A stretch of DNA of 64,000 nucleotides from an uncultured Spirochaetales bacterium (GTDB taxonomy: Bacteria; Spirochaetota; Spirochaetia; Sphaerochaetales; Sphaerochaetaceae), in contig CASFDA010000005.1 in NCBI GenBank assembly GCA_949293335.1, positions 1 to 64,000 on the forward strand, written 5' to 3'. Shown here in pieces: positions 7,706 through 16,475 of the stretch. The notes beneath the pieces are model-generated. The model was not told the DNA's origin and did not search any database. It was given only the letters and a program-made list of their open reading frames with translations. The position numbers and the translations under genes are program-made. The stretch's first letter is position 1. Every line of letters begins with the position of its first letter.

Positions 7706-8383
7706 ATGAAAATATTAGTCGTAGAAGATGATCAGGACATATCAACCCTGATTTCATTCCATCTCAAGAGTGCTGGACACTCTGTCTTTGTCGCATCAGA
7801 CGGCAAGAAGGCACTTGAAGGACTGAAAAAGGAAGATTTCGATCTTGCCCTATTGGATATACTCCTGCCTGAAGTAAGCGGAATAGAGATACTGAAGTTC
7901 ATCCGGAAAGAAAAGGATGAGAAGATGATGGTGATCATGCTCAGTGCCCTTGAGGACGATTCTGTTGTCATATCAGCCCTCGAGAACGGGGCCGACGATT
8001 ATATCACAAAGCCGTTCAGTCCACGTGTGCTGCTGGCCAAGATCAATACGATAAGGAGGCTTAAAAGGGACGAGAAGGAGAAGGATATCGTCTCAAGCCC
8101 CACCGGCATAAAGATGGACAAGAAAAAAAGGAAATGCGTCCTCGATGGAAAGGATCTAAAGCTCAAGGAAACAGAGTTCGATATCCTGTTCATCCTCCTC
8201 TCTTATCCGGAGAAAGTCTTCAGCAGGAAAGAGCTGATAGAGAAACTCAGGGGAGATGATTACTTTGTTGTGGAACGCAGTGTGGATGTTCAGATGACAG
8301 GGTTAAGGAAGAAGCTTGGATCTCTTGAAAGGAACATCAATACAGTCTGGGGGATTGGATACAGATGGACGGAAAACCCATAG
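7706..8383 (+). CDS. OmpR/PhoB-family response regulator
   Basis: 225 aa. Receiver domain (1-120) with acidic pocket EDD (8-10), phospho-acceptor Asp51 in LALLDILLPE, and KPF after ADDYIT. A C-terminal winged helix (about 130-222) contains LKLKETEFDILFILLSYPEKVFSRKEL and ends GIGYRW, as in PhoB. Pairs with the overlapping histidine kinase. A TAGAAT -10 box (7690-7695) sits only 10 nt before the ATG and no Shine-Dalgarno is visible, so the transcript may be nearly leaderless. Phosphate or envelope response is likely but not proven. Confidence 0.93.
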   Translation: MKILVVEDDQDISTLISFHLKSAGHSVFVASDGKKALEGLKKEDFDLALLDILLPEVSGIEILKFIRKEKDEKMMVIMLSALEDDSVVISALENGADDYITKPFSPRVLLAKINTIRRLKRDEKEKDIVSSPTGIKMDKKKRKCVLDGKDLKLKETEFDILFILLSYPEKVFSRKELIEKLRGDDYFVVERSVDVQMTGLRKKLGSLERNINTVWGIGYRWTENP

Positions 8384-9408
8384 AGAAGAAGAGGCTCTTA
8401 CAGATTCTGAATGTGCTTGATGACCCTATCATACTCCTTGGCAAAGACTTTACGGTGATTTATTCAAACGAGATGGCGAACAGCCTCTTCAAGGATGGCC
8501 TTGGCGGGAAGAAGATCACAGAGATCTTTCCATCAGAGAGATTTGTCACATTCCTGAAAAGCAAGAAGAACACAGAGGGCGGAGACTACCGCACATACAT
8601 CTACAAAAGCCACATCGGACATGATGCGATAGTGAAAGGAAAAGGACGCGAACATGTCTACAGGATCAACGTAAAGAAGATAGCAGAGAACACACTGCTC
8701 ATTTTGAAGAACATCACGAAGGAAGAGAAGCTCCTGATGGTCAGGCAGGACTTCATTGCAAATGCATCGCACGAGCTCAAGACCCCGCTGACTGCGATCG
8801 CAGGTTTTGCGGAGACCCTGGGAGACGAGAACCTCTCGAAAGAGGAAGTGAAGTACTTCTCATCGATAATCTACAAGAACAGTACGAGGATGGAGAGCAT
8901 CCTATCCGATTTGCTGCTCCTCACAAGCTTGGAGAGAAGTGATATCGCGCCAACGTTCGAGCAGATAGATGCACTGGATATCATCAACGAAGCAGTAGGC
9001 TTTTCAGATTTCAAGGCGGAAGAGCGGAAGATAAAGCTGATAATCGAAAAGAGCGAGGGCAAACTCAGGGGAAACAAGTCACTTCTGGTGCAGGCCCTGA
9101 TCAATCTCATCACAAATGCAATCACCTACTCGGATGAAAAGAGCAAGGTATTCATCTCAAGCAGTCAGAATCAGATGTTCATTGACATCTCTGTCCGCGA
9201 TCTGGGTGTAGGAATCAGCAAAGAGGACCAGGAGAGGATATTCGAGCGTTTCTACCGCGTTGACAAAGCAAGGAGCAGGAATTCCGGAGGAACAGGTCTC
9301 GGACTCTCAATCGTGCGGCACATCGCACTCCTTCACGGCGGAACAGTCCAGCTTGAAAGCGAACTCGGGAAAGGCTCGACGTTCACTCTCCATATTCCAC
9401 GTGAGTAA
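8365..9408 (+). CDS. PhoR-like soluble sensor histidine kinase
   Basis: 347 aa, overlapping the response-regulator gene by 19 nt. An N-terminal PAS-like domain (about 12-115) precedes a DHp helix with His136 in NASHELKTPLTAIAGFAE. The catalytic domain follows: N-box NLITNAITYS, G1 DLGVGISKED, F-box ERFYRVDKARSR and G2 GGTGLGLSIVRH. No transmembrane helix is present, unlike canonical PhoR, so it senses a cytoplasmic signal or depends on a partner protein. Confidence 0.92.
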   Translation: MDGKPIEKKRLLQILNVLDDPIILLGKDFTVIYSNEMANSLFKDGLGGKKITEIFPSERFVTFLKSKKNTEGGDYRTYIYKSHIGHDAIVKGKGREHVYRINVKKIAENTLLILKNITKEEKLLMVRQDFIANASHELKTPLTAIAGFAETLGDENLSKEEVKYFSSIIYKNSTRMESILSDLLLLTSLERSDIAPTFEQIDALDIINEAVGFSDFKAEERKIKLIIEKSEGKLRGNKSLLVQALINLITNAITYSDEKSKVFISSSQNQMFIDISVRDLGVGISKEDQERIFERFYRVDKARSRNSGGTGLGLSIVRHIALLHGGTVQLESELGKGSTFTLHIPRE

Positions 9409-10473
9409 TCAGCGCAGGAGCGAGAAAGAGAAAGATGGAGCAAAGCGTGAGAACGAAGATGTGTCTACATTGAACCCGAGGCGAAGGGAATAGAACCTGT
9501 CGAGGAATTCGATTGCGAACATCATCGTTCCCCTATCTTCATTGAAACGGAAGAAGCTATGGTCATACTCCATATACCCGGCTGCAACGCTCAGAGACAT
9601 TGTAGGAAGAAGCTGAAATTCCAGTGCCCCTACTATATACATCTCATAAGCTCCTGCAGGATTTCCATAGATCGTATATGATGCACGCGGACGGAGGAAA
9701 TTCAGTTCTCCGCGCGAATTGAATTTCGGGTAAGTGAGCGCAAACGAGATTTCCATACTGTCAAGTACTGCATCGGAGCCGACATATATGCTCGGGCTTG
9801 ACATGTTGTCCGGGAAACGGAGAGTCACTATATCCTCTATGGCAAATGATGCGGAGAAGAATGAGTATTCGAAAGACAAATATCCACCAAGTGAGAAGAA
9901 CTCAGAGTGAGGCATCACCTCAAAAGGTGAAAAGTACGCATTTCCGACAGCCTGGAAGAAATCATCCAGTCTCCTGTCTTCCCTGATGAGCCGGTTGCCC
10001 CCTTTTATCCTCACCCCGATAGACACATATGGAAACGAATATGATGCATCGAGCTGGAGCATCAGCGTATTGAAGATATCTGATTCCAGATAATCTCCCC
10101 TCATCTCCCTGTTCCTGAAATATGTGTTGGTGAGGATCGTCGCACTGAAATACTTGCTGATGAAAGAGAATGTCATCTCACTCTTGAAGTTCTGGATGTA
10201 TGGAAGCTTTTCACCAGAGGAGAATACATCCCGTGAAAGAAGATCGGAAAAAGTGGTCGTGAAATAGAATATTCCACTGTCACTTCTCTTCGAGAGGTTT
10301 GCGGGGTTGAGTATTGAATCGATGAAACGCCCGGAGTATGAAGGGCTGTAAAGCGGAGATGCCAGAAGATCCTCGAAGCCGAAGGAGAGAGATGACATAC
10401 CATCATCCTCCCTTGAAAAGAGAGGAGAAAGTGTCAGCAATACCATTAAAAAGATTACCAGCTTCCTGATCAT
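9409..10473 (-). CDS. secreted beta-barrel-like outer-membrane protein, unknown function
   Basis: 354 aa from ATG 10473 (AGAGAG upstream). An N-terminal signal peptide (MIRKLVIFLMVLLTLSPLFS) is followed by many short alternating, aromatic-rich strands such as FSFISKYFSATILTNTYF and LSFEYSFFSASFAIEDIV, ending in FAPSFSFSLLR. This pattern suits an outer-membrane barrel of roughly 14-16 strands. I do not recognise a named family. Convergent with the histidine kinase, with no space between stop codons. Confidence 0.7.
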   Translation of the reverse strand: MIRKLVIFLMVLLTLSPLFSREDDGMSSLSFGFEDLLASPLYSPSYSGRFIDSILNPANLSKRSDSGIFYFTTTFSDLLSRDVFSSGEKLPYIQNFKSEMTFSFISKYFSATILTNTYFRNREMRGDYLESDIFNTLMLQLDASYSFPYVSIGVRIKGGNRLIREDRRLDDFFQAVGNAYFSPFEVMPHSEFFSLGGYLSFEYSFFSASFAIEDIVTLRFPDNMSSPSIYVGSDAVLDSMEISFALTYPKFNSRGELNFLRPRASYTIYGNPAGAYEMYIVGALEFQLLPTMSLSVAAGYMEYDHSFFRFNEDRGTMMFAIEFLDRFYSLRLGFNVDTSSFSRFAPSFSFSLLR

Positions 10474-10528
10474 ATGTTCTCTCTTGCATTTTTGCACGTT
10501 TGTTTTTCTGAGGCAACAAGACCTTTTG

Positions 10529-10537
10529 TGCTACTCT
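10529..10537 (+). promoter_or_regulatory. extended -10 promoter abutting dinB
   Basis: TGC TACTCT forms an extended -10 box (TGnTAnnnT); 6 nt follow before the ATG at 10544. No good -35 and no Shine-Dalgarno are visible, consistent with a leaderless message. Confidence 0.4.
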
Positions 10538-10543
10538 TAGTTC

Positions 10544-11719
10544 ATGAGCTGTGTCTTTTTCCATATCGACCTTGATGCCTTCTTTGCCTCAGTAGAGATC
10601 CTCGATCATCCTGAGTGGAGAAACCTTCCACTCATAATAGGGTCAAAAGAAAAAAGAAGCGTGTGTTCCACCTGCTCATACGAGGCGAGGAAATACGGGG
10701 TGCACTCTGCAATGCCGATGGCGACAGCTCTGCGCCTGTGCCCTGATGCGCTTGTAGTAAAGCCAAGAATGTCCCGCTATGTGGAAAAGAGCAGAGAGGT
10801 GATGGATATCATAAAAAGCTATGCACCTTCGTTTTTGCAGGTATCTGTTGACGAGGCTTTCCTCGATATGAGCGGCATGGAGAAAATCCACGGACTTCCG
10901 GGAAAGGCTGCAAAAAAGCTCAAGGAGGAAATAAGGCAAAAAACAGGGCTCACGGCATCGCTGGGTGTCGCATCATCGAGGTACATCGCAAAGCTTGCCT
11001 CCGATTATCACAAACCTGATGGAATGACGATCGTACCTCCGGGAAAAGAGATGGAATTTGTCGACAGAGTGGGACTGGAAAAACTCTGGGGAATCGGCTC
11101 AAAGACACTGGAAGCGTTGAAAGAAAAAGGAATAAGGAATGTACGGGATATAAGGGAGAAAGATATCGCTTATCTGGAGAGGAACTTCGGGAAAGCGAGC
11201 GCGTCATTCCTCTACAGCGCATCGCACGGAATTGATCCCGGAATATACAAAGATGAAGCAAAGTCACATTCCATCTCGACAGAAAGCACCTACTGGCCTG
11301 ACATTGTTGGCAAGGAGAATCTGAAGCCTTTCCTGCTGCGCATGTCAGAAGAGCTTATGATGAGAGCTATCGATGAAGGCGTTGTTCCCCGTCAGGTAGG
11401 TCTGAAGATCAGGTATTCCGATTTCTCCACCTACTCCATACAGGAAACTCCAGAGGAAGGAATATACTCCTCTGGCGATGTCTATAAAATCGCGCTCAAG
11501 CTTCTGGACAGAAAGCTAGAAAACCGTGGAGTTCGCCTGATCGGGCTGCAGCTGAAGGAACTCTACAAGGCCAAGGATCCGGAGCAGCTCGAACTTTTCA
11601 AGGACAAGAGCGAGAAAGAGAGGAAACTCGAGAAGACAATACTTGATCTGTCAAAGAAAGGTCTTGATGTAAAGAGGCTTTCCAGCATAGACGATAAGAA
11701 AATGCCAGAAGAGAATTGA
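10544..11719 (+). CDS. dinB: DNA polymerase IV
   Basis: 391 aa Y-family translesion polymerase. Catalytic carboxylates lie in FFHIDLDAFFASVE (residues 5-18) and VSVDEAFLDMSG (about 102-113). A helix-hairpin-helix thumb (LEKLWGIGSKTLEAL) and a little-finger domain follow. Near the C-terminus, EQLELF resembles the QLxLF clamp-binding peptide. Performs error-prone bypass of lesions. Length is slightly above the 350-aa norm because of a charged tail. Stand-alone gene. Confidence 0.95.
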   Translation: MSCVFFHIDLDAFFASVEILDHPEWRNLPLIIGSKEKRSVCSTCSYEARKYGVHSAMPMATALRLCPDALVVKPRMSRYVEKSREVMDIIKSYAPSFLQVSVDEAFLDMSGMEKIHGLPGKAAKKLKEEIRQKTGLTASLGVASSRYIAKLASDYHKPDGMTIVPPGKEMEFVDRVGLEKLWGIGSKTLEALKEKGIRNVRDIREKDIAYLERNFGKASASFLYSASHGIDPGIYKDEAKSHSISTESTYWPDIVGKENLKPFLLRMSEELMMRAIDEGVVPRQVGLKIRYSDFSTYSIQETPEEGIYSSGDVYKIALKLLDRKLENRGVRLIGLQLKELYKAKDPEQLELFKDKSEKERKLEKTILDLSKKGLDVKRLSSIDDKKMPEEN

Positions 11720-11795
11720 AAAATACTTATCCTCCAAATAATTAATACCCAACATCCGCATGATTACCTGTGCTTCTCTAAAGGAGATTCCCCTG

Positions 11796-11824
11796 TTGGC
11801 TTTCTCATCCGATTAAAGTAAAAT
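11796..11824 (+). promoter_or_regulatory. sigma-70 promoter of trmL
   Basis: TTGGCT (11796-11801), 17-bp spacer, TAAAAT (11819-11824). The ATG is at 11831, so the predicted +1 coincides with the start codon. Confidence 0.6.
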
Positions 11825-11830
11825 CATCAC

Positions 11831-12298
11831 ATGCTCAATATAGTGCTCTTCGAACCGGAAATACCTCAGAACACAGGGAATATCGCGAGGACCGCAGCCT
11901 GTACAGGTTCCCGCCTGATCCTAGTTCATCCCCTGGGTTTTGACATTTCAGAAAAGAGCGTGAGGCATGCTGGCCTTGATTACTGGAAGGATGTGGATAT
12001 CATCGAGTACGAGAATAAGGAAAAATTCCTTTCTGACCACAGAAACGACGAGCTTTATTTCTTCTCCGTAAGGGGAAAGAGATGTTTTTCATCTGTAAGT
12101 TATGGAAAAGATGTATACCTTATCTTCGGAAAAGAAAGCACGGGACTTGGATGTGAAATCCTCTCGGAATATGCTGATCGCTCACTCTACATCCCTATGC
12201 GCAGTTCTGTCAGAAGCCTCAATCTGTCGAACTCAGTCGCAATTGCGGCATATGAGGTACTCAGGTGTTGGGACTATCCTTTTCTCGGAGGAAAATGA
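11831..12298 (+). CDS. trmL: tRNA (cytidine(34)-2'-O)-methyltransferase
   Basis: 155 aa SPOUT-class enzyme. Motifs are LFEPEIPQNTGNIARTAACTGSRLILVHPLG (motif 1), YLIFGKESTGLG (motif 2) and YIPMRSSVRSLNLSNSVAIAAYE (motif 3, knotted SAM site). It 2'-O-methylates the wobble base of tRNA-Leu isoacceptors. First gene of a compact run, with proC starting 1 nt after its stop. Confidence 0.95.
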   Translation: MLNIVLFEPEIPQNTGNIARTAACTGSRLILVHPLGFDISEKSVRHAGLDYWKDVDIIEYENKEKFLSDHRNDELYFFSVRGKRCFSSVSYGKDVYLIFGKESTGLGCEILSEYADRSLYIPMRSSVRSLNLSNSVAIAAYEVLRCWDYPFLGGK

Positions 12299-12299
12299 T

Positions 12300-13082
12300 A
12301 TGGGAAAAACAGTCGGAGTCATCGGGCTCGGGAACATGGGGAGCGCAATCCTTTCTGCCCTCATGGATGAAAAGGAATATACCCTTGCCGCATATGACAT
12401 GGACGAAGAAAAGAGGAAGGCCTTCTCTTCTGTTTCGACATCTTCTCTGGAGAATCTCGTATCCTCTTCAGACTTGATCATCATTGCTGTAAAGCCGAAC
12501 GTTATCGACAGCGCTTTCCTTGCAAGCATAAAGAAAGAGAACGCTCAATACATATCGATTGCGGCAGGCGTTGACCTGGCAAAGCTTGAGAAGGGACTTG
12601 GAAGCAGGAATATAGCTCGGTACATGCCGAACATTGCGGCAAAGAAGAAAAAGGCGGTTACCGCTATCTGCTTTTCCGCATCTGCCGATGATGAATTCAA
12701 GAAAGACGCGAAGAAGATCGGCAAGAGTTTCGGCTCGGTATACGAACTGAAAGAACGTGACATGAACGCATTTACAGCCATATCCGGGTCCTTCATCGCA
12801 TATGCGCTTGCATTCTTTGACAGTGCAGCCTATGGAGGGACATATGTAGGAATACCCTACCCTGTGTCACTTGAAATAGCGAAGAAGACAACAGAGAGTG
12901 CAATTGCTCTTCTGGAGGACGGAGAAGCTCCGGGCGCACTCATTCCTTCTGTGTGTTCAGCAGGAGGGACTACGATAGAAGGCATGAAAACCCTCTTTGA
13001 CACTGGTTTTCAGAGTGCACTGATCAATGCGATAATCGCCACATGCCAGAAGGCTGAAGATATGGGAAAGAAGGAGAAATGA
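12300..13082 (+). CDS. proC: pyrroline-5-carboxylate reductase
   Basis: 260 aa from ATG 12300, preceded by GGAGG within the end of trmL. N-terminal Rossmann motif VGVIGLGNMGSAIL, then IIIAVKPNVI, and the C-terminal dimerisation domain with ICSAGGTTIEGMKTL, the family's signature. Catalyses the last step of proline synthesis using NAD(P)H. Begins 1 nt after trmL stops and ends 4 nt before serS. Confidence 0.95.
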   Translation: MGKTVGVIGLGNMGSAILSALMDEKEYTLAAYDMDEEKRKAFSSVSTSSLENLVSSSDLIIIAVKPNVIDSAFLASIKKENAQYISIAAGVDLAKLEKGLGSRNIARYMPNIAAKKKKAVTAICFSASADDEFKKDAKKIGKSFGSVYELKERDMNAFTAISGSFIAYALAFFDSAAYGGTYVGIPYPVSLEIAKKTTESAIALLEDGEAPGALIPSVCSAGGTTIEGMKTLFDTGFQSALINAIIATCQKAEDMGKKEK

Positions 13083-13086
13083 CAAA

Positions 13087-14364
13087 ATGATAGACATAAA
13101 GGAACTCAAGGAAAGGGAAAGCGAGATCAGGGAGAATATAAAGAACAGGTACATGGATGTCGATCTGGACAAGATACTCGCGCTTTCAGAGAAAAGATAT
13201 GGCTTATTGCAGAAGACAGAGGATCTCAGGGCAAAGAGGAACCTGACTGCAGAGAAGATGAAGAAGAAGCTTTCACCAGAAGAAAGGAGTATCTTCATCG
13301 AAGAAGGAAAGAAGATAAAGGAAGAACTTGCCGAAGTTGAAGCAGAATTCAATGCAGTCGACGAGGAGTTTCAGAAAGAAGCGAGGAGAATTCCGAACTA
13401 CGCATCTCCAGAGGCTCCGGTCGGCAAGGAGGACAAAGATAATCTCGCAATCAAATTCGTGGGAGAACCGAGGAAATTCAGCTTCAAGGCAAAAGATCAT
13501 GTTGAGCTCGGCGAGAGTCTGGACATACTGGATTTCGAGAGCGGTGCAAAGGTCTCAGGCCAGAAGTTCTACTACATAAAGAACAAGGGAGTCATCCTCC
13601 AGATGGCACTTGAACGCTTTGCCATGGACATCGTACTCAAGCATGGCTTCACTCCATTCATCACCCCGGACGTAGCCAAGGAAGAGATACTCTCCGGAAT
13701 AGGGTTCAATCCCCGCGGAGAAGAATCGAACATATATACGCTGGAGGGAACAGGTACATGTCTTGTCGGAACAGCAGAGATCACACTTGGTGGCTATTAC
13801 TCCAACATGATCATCGACAAGAAGAGCCTTCCTGTTAAGATGACAGGACTTTCACACTGCTTCAGGAGGGAAGCGGGAGGAGCTGGACAGTACTCGAAGG
13901 GACTTTATAGAGTCCATCAGTTCTCGAAGCTTGAGATGTTCATATACTGTCTTCCTGAGGAGAGCGAGAAGTACCATCAGGAGATCCTTTCAATAGAAGA
14001 AGAGATATTCTCCAAACTTGGCCTGCCATACCGTATCGTCGATACTGCAACAGGAGATCTCGGTGCCCCTGCGTATAGGAAATTCGACATCGAGGCATGG
14101 ATGCCGGGAAGGGGGGAGAATGGGGAGTACGGAGAAGTCACCAGTACCTCCAACTGCACGGATTATCAGGCAAGGAGCCTGAACATCAGATACAAGGACG
14201 ATGATGGGAAAAGCAAGTTTGTCCACATGCTCAATGGAACTGCTGTCGCTCTCTCGAGAGCAATAGTCGCGATCATGGAAAATTACCAGAACGAGGATGG
14301 TTCGATCTCAATTCCAGAAAATCTCATCCCATATACAGGATTTGATAAGATAGAAAAAATATGA
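13087..14364 (+). CDS. serS: seryl-tRNA synthetase
   Basis: 425 aa class II synthetase. An N-terminal coiled-coil arm (about 1-110) is rich in Lys/Glu. Motif 2 region GLSHCFRREAGGAGQYSKGLYRVHQFSKLE and motif 3 LNGTAVALSRAIVAIMENYQ are intact. Charges tRNA-Ser. Its stop overlaps the next gene's ATG by 4 nt. No T-box leader; it sits inside an operon. Confidence 0.97.
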   Translation: MIDIKELKERESEIRENIKNRYMDVDLDKILALSEKRYGLLQKTEDLRAKRNLTAEKMKKKLSPEERSIFIEEGKKIKEELAEVEAEFNAVDEEFQKEARRIPNYASPEAPVGKEDKDNLAIKFVGEPRKFSFKAKDHVELGESLDILDFESGAKVSGQKFYYIKNKGVILQMALERFAMDIVLKHGFTPFITPDVAKEEILSGIGFNPRGEESNIYTLEGTGTCLVGTAEITLGGYYSNMIIDKKSLPVKMTGLSHCFRREAGGAGQYSKGLYRVHQFSKLEMFIYCLPEESEKYHQEILSIEEEIFSKLGLPYRIVDTATGDLGAPAYRKFDIEAWMPGRGENGEYGEVTSTSNCTDYQARSLNIRYKDDDGKSKFVHMLNGTAVALSRAIVAIMENYQNEDGSISIPENLIPYTGFDKIEKI

Positions 14365-15797
14365 AAAGTGCACTGATTACCGACTTTTATGAACTGACAA
14401 TGGCCGAGGGATATTTTCTCAAAGGACATAATCCCCGCGTTGTCTTCGACATGTTCTACAGAACAAACCCATTCAAAGGCGGTTATATTCTATTTGTAGG
14501 ACTTGAAGATCTTCTCCAGAAACTGGAGGAATTCTCTTTCAGTGAAGATGACATCAGCTACCTGAGAAGTCTCGGCATTTTTGAGGAAAGCTTCCTCACC
14601 TACCTTTCCACATATCACTTCCATGGTGATATCTGGGCATTTGAAGAGGGCTGTCCGGCTTTCCCCGGAGAACCGCTTATAAGAGTTGAGACCGATCTCA
14701 TTGATGCACAGATAATCGAGTCCTTCCTGCTGAACACCATAAACTTCCAGTCCCTCATTGCCACAAAGGCATCGCGCATGGTACATGCGACAAGGGGAAA
14801 AGGAAGCATAATGGAATTCGGCCTGAGAAGGGCACAGGGAGAAGATGGCGCCCTTGCTGCAGCCAGAGCATCTTTCATTGGCGGCACAAAGGTTACAAGC
14901 AACACATACGCTGCAAAGATCTATTCGATTCCTCCTGCAGGAACAATGGCACATTCATGGGTCATGAGCTTTGATAGCGAGGAGGAGGCCTTCAGGACCT
15001 ATGCATCTCTCTATCCAGACAATTCCGTATTCCTGATCGATACTTATGACACGCTGGGAAGCGGGATTGAATCTGCAATCAAAGTAGGACTTGAAATGAA
15101 GAAGAAGGGAAAGAGAATCGGAGTCAGGATAGACTCAGGAGACCTCTCCTACCTTCCGAAAGTCATCAGGAGGAGGCTTGACGAGAGCGGACTAGAAGAT
15201 GCGACCATCTGTGTATCGAATGACCTTACTGAAGAGATCATATCCACTCTCATCAGCGACAAGAGTCCCATAGACAGCTGGGGAATCGGAACACACCTTG
15301 TAACAGGAGGAAGCCAGGCATCGCTCAATGGAGTCTACAAGCTCGCAGCAAAAGAAGAGAACGGCATATTCGTTCCTACTCTGAAAGTCTCGAACAGTTA
15401 TGAGAAGACAACAAATCCAGGAATCAAGCAGGTCTGGAGGTTCTTCGATGGATACAGGAACGCGCTTGCAGACCTGATCACCCTCTCAGATGAGGAAATA
15501 CCTCTTGGTGAGGACATTGTATTCTATCATCCGAGTACTGATGATTCTTTTGTAATGAAGAAGAAGCTCTACAAGGAAGTGAAGCCTATGCTCACAAAAC
15601 AGATGGAAAAAGGAAAGATGATCAATGAGAAGAGAAGTCTGAGAAAGCTCCAGGACAGAGCAGAAGAACTTCTTTCGCTCTTTGATGAGTCCTACAAGAG
15701 GCAGATCAACCCTCATATATACAAAGTCTCGCTTTCAAAGAAGCTGAAAGATCTCAAGAGTTCCCTGATCAACGAATATAAAGAAAAGATAATGTAA
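14361..15797 (+). CDS. pncB: nicotinate phosphoribosyltransferase
   Basis: 478 aa. Starts with the family pattern ITDFYELTMAEGYF and RTNPFKGGYILFVGLEDLL. The phosphoribosyl-binding core includes GVRIDSGDL and SWGIGTHLVTGGSQASLNGVYKL. Converts nicotinate and PRPP to nicotinate mononucleotide in the NAD salvage (Preiss-Handler) pathway. ATGA overlap with serS; followed by a strong terminator at 15856. Confidence 0.95.
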   Translation: MKSALITDFYELTMAEGYFLKGHNPRVVFDMFYRTNPFKGGYILFVGLEDLLQKLEEFSFSEDDISYLRSLGIFEESFLTYLSTYHFHGDIWAFEEGCPAFPGEPLIRVETDLIDAQIIESFLLNTINFQSLIATKASRMVHATRGKGSIMEFGLRRAQGEDGALAAARASFIGGTKVTSNTYAAKIYSIPPAGTMAHSWVMSFDSEEEAFRTYASLYPDNSVFLIDTYDTLGSGIESAIKVGLEMKKKGKRIGVRIDSGDLSYLPKVIRRRLDESGLEDATICVSNDLTEEIISTLISDKSPIDSWGIGTHLVTGGSQASLNGVYKLAAKEENGIFVPTLKVSNSYEKTTNPGIKQVWRFFDGYRNALADLITLSDEEIPLGEDIVFYHPSTDDSFVMKKKLYKEVKPMLTKQMEKGKMINEKRSLRKLQDRAEELLSLFDESYKRQINPHIYKVSLSKKLKDLKSSLINEYKEKIM

Positions 15798-15855
15798 CCT
15801 TTCAGTGGATAGAAGCATTTATTAGTTGTCTTTAAGACGAATATCACACACACCC

Positions 15856-15880
15856 GCCCTCTTTTATAGAGGGCTTTTTT
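15856..15880 (+). terminator. terminator after pncB
   Basis: GCCCTCT (15856-15862), 5-nt loop, AGAGGGC (15868-15874), then six T. It closes the trmL-proC-serS-pncB transcription unit. Confidence 0.9.
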
Positions 15881-15931
15881 CGTCAACAGTCTTCAGGATA
15901 TGCCTGTCAGATTTTCTCGCTGCAATATTCA

Positions 15932-15960
15932 TAAAAAACCCTCATGAGGATTCATGAGGG
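15932..15960 (-). terminator. terminator of the LarA operon overlapping the lipoprotein stop codon
   Basis: CCCTCATGA (15939-15947), loop GGAT, TCATGAGGG (15952-15960): a 9-bp perfect stem. On the minus strand it is followed by TTTTTT. The last codons and stop of the small lipoprotein are built from this stem. Confidence 0.9.
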
Positions 15961-16098
15961 ATCAAAGTTTATCGCAGTACCCATATTGAGCTCCATCGAA
16001 AAATTTATTCCGTTCTCACTTGCACTCTTTTCCCCGCCACTTGATGCACAGGAAAAGAGAAAAAGCAGGAGCACAAAAATCAGGATAGTGCGGAACAT
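15952..16098 (-). CDS. 48-aa lipoprotein
   Basis: Missed by length filters. Starts MFRTILIFVLLLFLFSC; the lipobox LFSC-A gives lipidation at Cys17, followed by only 31 residues (ASSGGEKSASENG...INFDPS). ATG lies 1 nt after the stop of the VOC gene, so it is probably translated by coupling. Its stop falls inside the operon terminator. Function unknown; no homology recognised. The clean signal, the operon position and the absence of another use for the stretch support it as a real gene. Confidence 0.6.
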   Translation of the reverse strand: MFRTILIFVLLLFLFSCASSGGEKSASENGINFSMELNMGTAINFDPS

Positions 16099-16099
16099 G

Positions 16100-16408
16100 T
16101 CAGATGATCTCAATAAGAAGACCTGTCGGGATCACAACCCAGTTCTTACCCTTCTCCATCGAGTGGGATCCTTTCTCATATGCCTTCTCGATAGCTTCTT
16201 CAACATTATCAACCTTCAGGCAGATGTGATCCATCCCCACAAACGGTTTGTCTTCTCCCTTGATGAGCTGGATCATCTCATCAAGCCATAGCTGTGTCTT
16301 GTCATCGTTCCACTTTGACACTTTCAGACCGAACACGTAATCGAAGAAATCGATATACCAGTCCACGTCCTTTGCATATATTGCTACGTGATCAAGCTTT
16401 GTCCCCAT
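16100..16408 (-). CDS. VOC-superfamily (glyoxalase-like) protein
   Basis: 102 aa from ATG 16408, chosen for GGAGG 9 nt upstream; an in-frame ATG at 16426 has none. One beta-alpha-beta-beta-beta VOC module pair: KLDHVAIYAKDVDWYIDFFDYVFGLKV and GMDHICLKVDNVEEAIEKAYEKG. The His residues in LDHVAIY and MDHICLK are at metal-ligand positions of the family. Substrate unknown; the catabolic operon suggests an isomerase, epimerase or lyase acting on a pathway intermediate. Confidence 0.8.
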   Translation of the reverse strand: MGTKLDHVAIYAKDVDWYIDFFDYVFGLKVSKWNDDKTQLWLDEMIQLIKGEDKPFVGMDHICLKVDNVEEAIEKAYEKGSHSMEKGKNWVVIPTGLLIEII

Positions 16409-16475
16409 TTCTCTTGTTCCTCCCATGAAAAAGGGAGAAAGTCTCCTTCCTCCCCCAGTTATGATGTAAAAATCG

